Below, one piece after another: positions 8,668 through 15,166 of a DNA stretch of 64,000 nt (positions within the stretch are counted from its first letter, which is position 1; the number at the start of each line of letters is the position of its first letter). Below the pieces are notes generated by a model. It had not been told where the DNA came from. It made no database searches and saw nothing but the letters and a program-made list of their open reading frames with translations. This stretch comes from Pseudomonas flexibilis (GTDB taxonomy: Bacteria > Pseudomonadota > Gammaproteobacteria > Pseudomonadales > Pseudomonadaceae), in the NCBI RefSeq assembly GCF_000802425.1, contig NZ_JRUD01000020.1:79192-143191 (forward strand). The letters run 5' to 3'. Made by a program: the position numbers and the translations under genes.

Positions 8668-9540
8668 ATGCGGGTATTGATAACCGGCGCTCGTGGCCAG
8701 GTTGGCCACGAACTGTTGCGTTTGGCACCGGAAGGCTTCGATGTGCTCGGCCTGGGTTCGGCTGAACTGGATATCGCCGATGCCTCGGCAGTAGCGCGGG
8801 AAGTTGAACGTCTGCGGCCGCAGTTGATCATCAACGCGGCAGCCTATACGGCGGTCGATAAGGCCGAGTCCGAACCCGAACGTGCCTATGCCGTAAACCG
8901 GGACGGTCCTGCGAACCTCGGGCGGGCCGCCGAGCAACGGGGCATTCCCGTTCTGCATATTTCCACGGACTATGTGTTTGCCGGAGATGCCGCCCAGCCC
9001 TATCGGGAAAGCGATCCCACTGGCCCGACCGGTGTGTACGGCGCCAGCAAGCTCGCGGGCGAGCAAGCGCTGGCGGCCAGTTGCAGGCGCCATGTCGTCC
9101 TGCGCACCAGTTGGGTGTTTGGAGCGCATGGCAACAACTTCGTGAAAACCATGCTGCGCCTGGGCCAGGAGCGAGACGAGCTTTCCGTGGTGGCGGACCA
9201 GCAGGGGTGCCCTACCTCCGCCGCCAGCATCGCGCGTGCCCTATGGACACTGGCGCAGCACTACCAGCAAGAAGGCGATTTGCGCTGGGGGATCTATCAC
9301 TACAGCGGTACGCCAGCCTGTTCCTGGTACGGGTTTGCCCAGGCGATTTTTCAGCAGGCCCACGCCGCTGGGTTGATTTCTCGACAGCCGGTCGTGCATG
9401 CCATCGCTACCGAGCAGTATCCGACTCCGGCCAAGCGACCGGCCTGGTCGGTTCTGGATTGCTCGTTGCTGCGGCAGGTATATGGTATTGAGCCGGCGGA
9501 TTGGCGAGCGGAGTTGAATACCGTTTTGGCTGAGCTGTGA
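8668..9540 (+). CDS. rfbD: dTDP-4-dehydrorhamnose reductase
   Basis: It reduces the C4 ketone to give dTDP-L-rhamnose, completing the donor pathway. The protein is 290 residues from the ATG at 8668. It has GARGQVG (7-13), STDYVFAG and Tyr124-xxx-Lys128 (VYGASK), all typical of RmlD. The earlier in-frame ATG at 8590 lies inside rfbC and adds 26 unrelated residues, so it is rejected. Start follows the rfbC stop by two bases; GAGAGG upstream is the ribosome site. Confidence 0.97.
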   Translation: MRVLITGARGQVGHELLRLAPEGFDVLGLGSAELDIADASAVAREVERLRPQLIINAAAYTAVDKAESEPERAYAVNRDGPANLGRAAEQRGIPVLHISTDYVFAGDAAQPYRESDPTGPTGVYGASKLAGEQALAASCRRHVVLRTSWVFGAHGNNFVKTMLRLGQERDELSVVADQQGCPTSAASIARALWTLAQHYQQEGDLRWGIYHYSGTPACSWYGFAQAIFQQAHAAGLISRQPVVHAIATEQYPTPAKRPAWSVLDCSLLRQVYGIEPADWRAELNTVLAEL

Positions 9541-9643
9541 CCGAGCATGCTCTCGGCAGTATTTCGCATTCCGTTCAATTCATTCAGTGCATTTCTCGCC
9601 AGGGCAGGTGCATGGCCTGCCTTTTCATTTCTAAGGACGTCTC

Positions 9644-10468
9644 GTGATTCGTAAATGTCTTTTCCCCGCTGCCGGTTACGGCACCCGCTTTCTTCCGGCT
9701 ACCAAGGCCATGCCCAAGGAAATGCTGCCGGTGGTCAACAAGCCGTTGATTCAATATGGCGTCGAGGAGGCGCGGGACGCTGGCCTGACCCAGATCGCCA
9801 TGGTCACCGGTCGCGGCAAACGGGCCTTGGAGGATCACTTCGATATCAGCTACGAGCTGGAGCATCAGATCAAGGGCACCGACAAGGAGCGCTTCTTGGA
9901 CGAGACGCGCGAGCTGATCGATCAATGCACCTTTGCCTATACGCGTCAGGTGGAGATGAAGGGCTTGGGGCATGCCATCCTGACCGGGCAGCCGCTGGTT
10001 GGTGACGAGCCCTTTGCTGTCGTTTTGGCGGATGACCTGTGCCTCAACCCGGGCGGCGACCCGGTGCTGCTTCAAATGGTCAACCTCTACAAGCAGTTCC
10101 GCTGTTCCATCGTGGCGATTCAGGAGGTTCCGCGGGAGGAAACCTCCAAATATGGGGTCATCGCCGGTGAGATGATTCGGGATGATATCTACCGGGTGAA
10201 TACCATGGTCGAGAAGCCCAATCCCGAAGACGCTCCGTCGAATCTTGCCATTATTGGCCGCTATATCCTGACACCGGATATTTTTGAGCTGATCGCGCAG
10301 ACGGAGCCCGGCAAAGGGGGTGAAATTCAAATCACCGACGCGCTGATGAAGCAGGCTCAGCGGGGTTGCGTGCTGGCCTATAAGTTCAAGGGTCGACGCT
10401 TTGACTGTGGGAGTGCGGAAGGATATGTCGAGGCTACAAATTATTGTTTCGAGAATTTCTATAACTGA
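9644..10468 (+). CDS. galU: UTP-glucose-1-phosphate uridylyltransferase
   Basis: It forms UDP-glucose from UTP and glucose-1-phosphate, feeding lipopolysaccharide core, O-antigen and other glucans. The 274-residue protein starts at a GTG behind TAAGGA. It has FPAAGYGTRFLPATKAMPKEMLPVVNKP (split across the nucleotide loop), EKPNPEDAPSNLAI and GGEIQITDA, diagnostic of GalU. It follows rfbD after about 100 bases with no clear terminator, so it may be part of the same transcript. Confidence 0.96.
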   Translation: MIRKCLFPAAGYGTRFLPATKAMPKEMLPVVNKPLIQYGVEEARDAGLTQIAMVTGRGKRALEDHFDISYELEHQIKGTDKERFLDETRELIDQCTFAYTRQVEMKGLGHAILTGQPLVGDEPFAVVLADDLCLNPGGDPVLLQMVNLYKQFRCSIVAIQEVPREETSKYGVIAGEMIRDDIYRVNTMVEKPNPEDAPSNLAIIGRYILTPDIFELIAQTEPGKGGEIQITDALMKQAQRGCVLAYKFKGRRFDCGSAEGYVEATNYCFENFYN

Positions 10469-10567
10469 TTATGGGCTTGGCCGGCTTACGGCAATTTTTC
10501 GACTTAGCCGCTTTTTTGCCCGCTTGTGACGGGCTGTAGTGAAGTTATAGCTCTTTGAGGGGGGAAG
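10469..10567 (+). other. galU downstream gap
   Basis: Two short stems (GCCG/CGGC followed by AATTTTT near 10485-10500, and GCCCG/CGGGC further on) could form a weak terminator after galU. Neither is convincing. The gap ends in a G-rich stretch that serves as ribosome site for the next gene. Confidence 0.35.
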
Positions 10568-11806
10568 GTGAGACTTTTGGGCGCAATGCATGAACTACCC
10601 AAACCTTGGCTATGGCTGTTGGGCATCGGAATTTTTGTCCAGATGTCGGGGGAGCTATTCAATAACGACGGCAGTCGTCATGTCACCCAGATGTATCTCC
10701 TACTGTTCCTGCCCGCTTTGATACTGCTGGCTCAGCAGCGCTTTTCTCTGGAGCTATGGGCTCAGCCGGCGGGTTGGCTTTTTCTCGCCCTCGCTCTCTG
10801 GGTGGTGCTAATCGGCATGGCGCACCCGGGTTCGCAGGGGAAAGCTTTCTACTGGCTCAAAATTAGCCTGCTGTTGGTGTTTTACGTTTTCGCCGTTGCG
10901 AGCCTCGCCCGTCATCCACGGGCTTTTTTATGGATGATCCTGGCGGCAATATTGGTTGCGGCGTTTTTTGCCTGGTTGACGCTGGCTTATCAGTTTTTTG
11001 TTCTAGATAAGCCCTTCACCTATAAGTATCTGCGAAACGCTGGGCGATTATTTAAGTTGGGGTGGAATGACTTTGCGGATCTGAAGCATCCGGTTCTGGC
11101 TGGGTTGTATTTCGGAATTTTTGCCGTTTTAAGTCTCGCTATTTTTGTGGGGCGAAATTTGCGGTTTTGGCAGGCGCTTGGATTGCTCGCTATGTTGGGT
11201 GGGCTGCTATTGTATGTGCTACTGAGCTTTTCGCGCGGCGCTTGGTTTGCGACATGTGCCGGTGGGCTGGCCATTCTGCTGATGTGTCGCAACCGTAAGT
11301 CGGCTTTTATGCTCGTGACTGGTGTAGTTGCCCTGCTGGTGGCGGCTGTTGTTTTCTGGGCGGAACTACAATATGAGCAAGCTAGAGGGCTCACTTATCG
11401 GGATCAGATCTGGTTGGAATGGCTTCGGCGCCTTCCTGAATTCTGGTTATGGGGGGAAGGTGCGGGATCCAGGTTTTTGTTCCGGTTTAGCCATGGCTCC
11501 GTCAATCACGCACACAGCCTCTACCTGCAATTCTGGTATGAATACGGTGTTGTCGGGTTTGCGCTGTTGTCTGCGCTCATTGTAGCGGTGCTTTGGAAAG
11601 GCTGGCAGTGTCGCGATCAGTTTCTAGCCAAGGCTGCTCTAGCGATGATGGCGTTTGTAGTGGTCGGCATGGTCTCGGACATCAGTTCCTTGTTCAAACA
11701 GCCCAACATTTTCTGGACCATGTTCTGGCTGCCGGTGGGCATTTTGTTAGGTATTCGACGGCCAGGCGAAGTGGCGGCGGCAGAAGGATCACCTGCGGTG
11801 GGTTGA
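10568..11806 (+). CDS. O-antigen ligase family membrane protein
   Basis: This 412-residue membrane protein has about eleven to twelve hydrophobic segments and belongs to the WaaL/Wzy superfamily. The signature SVNHAHSLYLQFWYEYGVVGF (His-containing periplasmic loop into a helix) lies near residues 315-335. It may ligate the finished glycan to lipid A-core, since a different family member at 2913 looks like the polymerase. The GTG at 10568 has a G-rich ribosome site just upstream; an ATG at 10586 would shorten it by six residues and cannot be excluded. Base composition is intermediate. Confidence 0.75.
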   Translation: MRLLGAMHELPKPWLWLLGIGIFVQMSGELFNNDGSRHVTQMYLLLFLPALILLAQQRFSLELWAQPAGWLFLALALWVVLIGMAHPGSQGKAFYWLKISLLLVFYVFAVASLARHPRAFLWMILAAILVAAFFAWLTLAYQFFVLDKPFTYKYLRNAGRLFKLGWNDFADLKHPVLAGLYFGIFAVLSLAIFVGRNLRFWQALGLLAMLGGLLLYVLLSFSRGAWFATCAGGLAILLMCRNRKSAFMLVTGVVALLVAAVVFWAELQYEQARGLTYRDQIWLEWLRRLPEFWLWGEGAGSRFLFRFSHGSVNHAHSLYLQFWYEYGVVGFALLSALIVAVLWKGWQCRDQFLAKAALAMMAFVVVGMVSDISSLFKQPNIFWTMFWLPVGILLGIRRPGEVAAAEGSPAVG

Positions 11807-11901
11807 TCAACTGATATGACTGCCTTCGTTTGCGCGAGATTTTTCCGGCTCGACGATTTACCATCCGCAGCCAGCGTTTCGTTACCCACCTAAGGTTTTT
11901 C

Positions 11902-13290
11902 ATGGACATGAGATCCACCCCGAGCTACCAGCCAACCTTTGCTGAGCGCTATCCAGTGCCTTTGATCGTTGCGCTGACGGAGCTCGGCTTGGTCGTACTG
12001 GCGAGCCTTCTGGCTCACTACTTGCGCTTCGGTTCATTCGACATGCCGGGGCGCTACAACACCGCGACCCTCGTTGCCGGCATCATAGTGGTCGCCTGCC
12101 TGATGTTTACCGGCGTATACGGCTCCCATCGAGGCAAACCCTTCTTTTCTCAGCTTGTACGCTTTTTGACAGGATGGCTGGTCGCCGCCGGCATCTTGTT
12201 GGCCCTGACTTTCTTCATGAAAACGTCAAACAACTACTCTCGTGTCTGGTTCGCCTATCTGTTGGCGCTGGGCATGGGTCTGACGTTTGTGATGCGCCTG
12301 GCGATGTATGTATTCCTGCGCCAGGTGCGTGCCGGTGGGCGCAACCTGAAAACGGTTCTGCTGGTGGATTCTGGCGGCGGTACGTTTAAGTCGGACCAGG
12401 AATCGGCGCTACGGCTACAGGGTTTCAAGGTGGTCCGCCGCTTGCCCTTTCAAGAGGACTCAGGCTGGCTAGAGAAGCTGGTTGAGGCTGTTCAGGATGA
12501 GCGAGTTCATGAGGTGTGGCTCTCGCTACGCATTGAGCAGGGCAAGGCCTTACCGGACATCATGTACGCCCTGCGCCACAGCACCGTTGGGGTGCGCATG
12601 TTTCCGGACTGGGGCGACTTGCCGCTGTTGAACCATAAGGTTTCTCACATCGCGGGCTTGTACTCGCTGGACCTCAGCTGTACTCCAATGGATGGTCCGG
12701 CGCGCTTCATCAAGCGTACCGAGGACATCCTTATTGGCGGGCTGATCAGTTTGTTGATTTTGCCGGTATGCGTGGGGATTGCTATCGCAGTCAAGGCCAC
12801 GTCGCCTGGTCCGGTAGTGTTCAAGCAGTACCGCACCGGTATCAACGGCAAGAAATTCAAGGTCTATAAGTTCCGCTCGATGGTGGTGCACCAGGAGAAC
12901 GGTAACGGCGTCACCCAGGCTAAGAAAAACGATGCTCGGATCACGCCGATAGGCGCCTTCCTGCGCCGCACCAGCCTTGATGAACTGCCACAGTTCTTCA
13001 ATGTGCTACAAGGCCGCATGTCGCTGGTAGGCCCGCGTCCGCACGCGTTGGCCCACAACGAGTATTACAAGGATATGGTTGAGTCCTACATGCAGCGCCA
13101 CAAGGTGAAGCCGGGCATTACCGGCTGGGCGCAGGTGAATGGCTACCGAGGCGAGACGGACACCCTGGACAAGATGCAGAAGCGGGTGGAGTACGACTTG
13201 TGGTACATCGACAACTGGTCGTTGTGGCTGGACCTGAAGATCATTTTCCTGACGGTTTTCAAGGGCTTCATCAACAAGAACGCCTATTAG
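11902..13290 (+). CDS. Undecaprenyl-phosphate sugar phosphotransferase (WcaJ/WbaP type)
   Basis: This 462-residue polyprenyl-glycosylphosphotransferase would start the glycan by moving a sugar phosphate (glucose-1-P or galactose-1-P) onto undecaprenyl phosphate. The N-terminal half has four membrane segments (about residues 20-135). A CoA-binding-like domain follows, then a re-entrant helix and the catalytic C-terminal domain from about residue 270 (KATSPGPVVFKQYRTG, KFRSM, LDELPQFFNVLQGRMSLVGPRP split here for length, KPGITGWAQVNGYRG). The ATG at 11902 has TAAGG seven bases upstream; the longer frame from 11830 has no support. It ends the cluster. galU upstream suggests glucose as the first sugar. 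Confidence 0.88.
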   Translation: MDMRSTPSYQPTFAERYPVPLIVALTELGLVVLASLLAHYLRFGSFDMPGRYNTATLVAGIIVVACLMFTGVYGSHRGKPFFSQLVRFLTGWLVAAGILLALTFFMKTSNNYSRVWFAYLLALGMGLTFVMRLAMYVFLRQVRAGGRNLKTVLLVDSGGGTFKSDQESALRLQGFKVVRRLPFQEDSGWLEKLVEAVQDERVHEVWLSLRIEQGKALPDIMYALRHSTVGVRMFPDWGDLPLLNHKVSHIAGLYSLDLSCTPMDGPARFIKRTEDILIGGLISLLILPVCVGIAIAVKATSPGPVVFKQYRTGINGKKFKVYKFRSMVVHQENGNGVTQAKKNDARITPIGAFLRRTSLDELPQFFNVLQGRMSLVGPRPHALAHNEYYKDMVESYMQRHKVKPGITGWAQVNGYRGETDTLDKMQKRVEYDLWYIDNWSLWLDLKIIFLTVFKGFINKNAY

Positions 13291-13323
13291 GGCGCGTGTT
13301 CGTTGTGTGTGGGCGGACTTGTC

Positions 13324-13360
13324 CGCGAGCTTTTGGGCAGTGCTCACCCAAAAGCTCGCG
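13324..13360. repeat. Perfect 14-bp palindrome after the glycan cluster
   Basis: CGCGAGCTTTTGGG (13324-13337), a nine-base loop, then its exact reverse complement (13347-13360). It lies between the convergent sugar transferase and lipoprotein genes. It has no T-run, so it is more REP-like than a classical terminator, though it could stop or protect both transcripts. The string GCGAGCTTTTGGG also occurs at about 25079-25090. Confidence 0.8.
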
Positions 13361-13408
13361 AATGCATTCGCTCCCACATGCGAAGTTTGAGCCTTGCGGT
13401 TGGCCTGG

Positions 13409-13810
13409 CTATTCGGCAAGCATCCGCAGCGCCTGGCCCTCCGCGTACCACAGGCGCAGCTCGCCGTTTTCCCCCACCTCCCAGCGCTTCACCTGGCCCA
13501 GTGCCTGGAGGAAGCGATCTTCCTGTTCCATCAGGGCCGGCGCGCACGCCATGCGCGTGGCGCCGGCGTGGTCGAAGCTCAGGTTCTGTCCATTGGTCTG
13601 GTAGCTGGCGAACCAGCGGTTGCAGCCGGCGTGGCCGTAGGCGCGGCCGTCGGCGCCGAGGGTCACAGTGAGGTGGCTGCTGTCGATCAGCGGGCGTTCG
13701 CCGATCCATTCCACCTTATAGGGGGTGTCCAGCGGCAGGTGGGGTGGCGTCATGCCGGCACAACCGGTGAGGAGTAGGGCGGCGGCGAGAGAGGGGGCGA
13801 GCTTGCTCAT
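13409..13810 (-). CDS. META-domain (HslJ-like) lipoprotein
   Basis: This 133-residue secreted protein starts at the ATG at 13810, giving a lipoprotein signal with lipobox LTGC (Cys17). The mature part has the META/DUF306 pattern: GADGRAYGHAGCNRWFASYQ and GATRMACAPALMEQEDRFLQAL. Relatives of HslJ are linked to novobiocin resistance and stress in E. coli; the role here is unknown. An upstream in-frame ATG at 13864 would bury the signal peptide and is rejected. It is convergent with the glycan cluster and flanked by palindromic repeats on both sides. Confidence 0.82.
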   Translation of the reverse strand: MSKLAPSLAAALLLTGCAGMTPPHLPLDTPYKVEWIGERPLIDSSHLTVTLGADGRAYGHAGCNRWFASYQTNGQNLSFDHAGATRMACAPALMEQEDRFLQALGQVKRWEVGENGELRLWYAEGQALRMLAE

Positions 13811-13850
13811 GGGGGCCTCGTTGGATTGCGGATTACCGGGGATTTTAATG

Positions 13851-13938
13851 CGTAGGGCGGACAACGTTGTTTTTGTCCGCCGGCCCGGGTTTCGGCGCGG
13901 CCCCAGCGGCGGACAGGAAAAGCGTTGTCCGCCCTACG
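13851..13938. repeat. Inverted repeat pair, GTAGGGCGGACAACG family
   Basis: CGTAGGGCGGACAACG at 13851-13866 and its exact reverse complement at 13923-13938 enclose about 56 bases that contain a second nested GTCCGCC/GGCGGAC pair. It sits in the gap upstream of the META lipoprotein. The same motif recurs at 14529, 17854, 20199, 37012 and 51839. Confidence 0.85.
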
Positions 13939-13965
13939 GGGTATTCCGCAACGGGTGCGTTGGGC

Positions 13966-14391
13966 TTACCGGCAGGCGGGGCACAGATGGCCTTGGACTG
14001 CCTTGCTCCAGCCTAGTTCGGCGATGCGCGCTTCGGCGGCGGGCTGTTGGGCGGCCTTGCCGAGGCTGGCGTCGACGGCGAATTCAAAATCCAGCTGGGC
14101 GCCGCAGGTGTCGCAGTTCACTTTCCAGTTGTGGATGGCCAGCTCGCGGAACACGGGTCCGCTGGCGGTCGCCAGCCACTGGCCGGGCGGGTTGATCAGA
14201 TGGCGGACCTTGTCGACGCTCAGGCGCATGGCCAGTTCGCGGCTGCCCTTGAGGGTGACCAGCAGCGTATCGCCCGTCTGGATCGAGCCGCCGTTGCCGG
14301 TGACCTGGTAACGGCCGGGCGCCAGGGCGCGGCATTCGGTGAGGGTATGGGCGGGGTTGAGCAGGTTGTAGCGGAAGTCGTGTTCGGCCAT
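13966..14391 (-). CDS. Uncharacterised protein with two CxxC pairs
   Basis: I do not recognise this 141-residue protein. It starts at the ATG at 14391 (MAEHDFRYNLLNPAH). The central part contains GNGGSIQTGDTLLVTLKGS, which looks like a beta-rich binding segment. The C-terminal half has CDTC near residue 98 and CPAC as the last residues but one, spaced like a zinc ribbon or a redox pair. No signal peptide or membrane segment is seen. The longer frame from 14541 runs through a palindrome and is not supported. Its frame and composition look like real coding DNA. Function unknown. Confidence 0.65.
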   Translation of the reverse strand: MAEHDFRYNLLNPAHTLTECRALAPGRYQVTGNGGSIQTGDTLLVTLKGSRELAMRLSVDKVRHLINPPGQWLATASGPVFRELAIHNWKVNCDTCGAQLDFEFAVDASLGKAAQQPAAEARIAELGWSKAVQGHLCPACR

Positions 14392-14455
14392 GGCGGGTAA
14401 TCTCGAATGGGGCGGCAATGGTAGCAAACCCACGGTATGCACGTTCCCCGTAGGT

Positions 14456-14520
14456 GGGGCTTTAGCCGCGACCGGGCGGGTTGGCGCGCCAAAAGCGCGG
14501 TCGCGGCTGAAGCCGCTCCC
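14456..14520. repeat. REP-like long hairpin
   Basis: GGGGCTTTAGCCGCGACCG pairs with CGGTCGCGGCTGAAGCCGCTCCC across a spacer of about 23 bases that itself contains GGCGCGCC. The stem has one T/G mismatch. The arm GGCTTTAGCC/GGCTGAAGCC is the usual core of Pseudomonas extragenic palindromes. Confidence 0.75.
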
Positions 14521-14528
14521 GCAAATAT

Positions 14529-14624
14529 GTAGGGTGGACAACGCTTTGCTTGTCCACCATCGTGCCAGGTACGGCGCGCCTTGCGGCGCGCATGGTGGAT
14601 CGATGAAGCGCGATCCACCCTACG
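14529..14624. repeat. GTAGGGTGGACAACG family repeat with GGTGGATCG arm
   Basis: The left arm GTAGGGTGGACAACG begins at 14529, with GTCCACC following to form a local hairpin. The right arm GGTGGATCG...CGATCCACCCTACG ends at 14624. The same two arms appear in swapped order at 20168-20231. Confidence 0.8.
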
Positions 14625-14655
14625 GTTCGAAGGGCCCGCGCAGGCTATCCACAAG

Positions 14656-14692
14656 TGACAAGGCCCGCTTTCGCGGGCCTTGTCGTTTTACC
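14656..14692. terminator. Hairpin terminator between the repeat stretch and fdxA
   Basis: CAAGGCCCGC, loop TTTC, GCGGGCCTTG followed by TCGTTTTA on the + strand. For fdxA (- strand) the same 10-bp stem is followed by a poorer T-run, so its efficiency as the fdxA terminator is uncertain. It may stop transcription in both directions. Confidence 0.65.
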
Positions 14693-14701
14693 GGGAAGCG
14701 A

Positions 14702-15025
14702 TCAGCGCTCCAGGTACTGCAGCTTGTCCTTCACGCCATCCCATTCCTCGGCGTCGGCCAGCGGTTCCTTGCGCTCGGTGATGTTCGGCCAGACTTCCGC
14801 CAGGTCGGCGTTGAGCTCGATGAACTCCTGCTGGTCCTCGGGCACCTCGTCTTCGGAGAAGATCGCCTGGGCCGGGCATTCGGGTTCGCACAGGGCGCAG
14901 TCGATGCACTCGTCCGGGTGAATGACCAGGAAGTTCGGGCCTTCGTAGAAGCAGTCCACCGGGCAGACTTCCACGCAGTCGGTGTATTTGCACTTGATGC
15001 AGTTGTCGGTGACGACGAAGGTCAT
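14702..15025 (-). CDS. fdxA: 7Fe ferredoxin
   Basis: This 107-residue soluble electron carrier has one 3Fe-4S and one 4Fe-4S cluster. Cys9, Cys17 and Cys50 fit the 3Fe-4S ligands; Cys21, Cys40, Cys43 and Cys46 fit the 4Fe-4S ligands, the order known for Azotobacter FdI-type ferredoxins. An acidic C-terminal tail (residues 55-107) is typical. GAGGAGAG lies upstream of the ATG. It follows mutS on the same strand after 141 bases, the arrangement seen across Pseudomonas. Confidence 0.96.
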   Translation of the reverse strand: MTFVVTDNCIKCKYTDCVEVCPVDCFYEGPNFLVIHPDECIDCALCEPECPAQAIFSEDEVPEDQQEFIELNADLAEVWPNITERKEPLADAEEWDGVKDKLQYLER

Positions 15026-15166
15026 GGCCTATCTCTCTCCTCAGGCGACGGCTGGGTCTGGTCTTTGCCAGGCTCCCGCTCGAAACAGGGACCGCCGCGG
15101 CTCAGGCAACCGGGCAAGCTCCGATATCAAAAACGCGCGGATTCTAACAGCTCCCGCGCGGGTCGG

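Larger units (their letters stand above)
14392..14701. other. 310-base gene-free stretch full of palindromes
   Basis: Between the CxxC protein and fdxA there is no credible gene. The stretch holds a REP-like hairpin (14456-14520), a member of the GTAGGGTGGACAACG repeat family (14529-14624) and a strong hairpin at the fdxA end. In P. aeruginosa and P. putida I would expect rsmZ and rpoS beyond fdxA; neither is visible here. Confidence 0.7.

Noticed and set aside
13324..13360. The perfect palindrome as a rho-independent terminator
   Set aside because: There is no T-run on either side, and its core sequence recurs elsewhere, so a repeat is the better call.
14392..14701. An rsmZ small RNA downstream of fdxA
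   Set aside because: No series of exposed GGA motifs in stem-loops is visible; the hairpins are repeat elements and a terminator.
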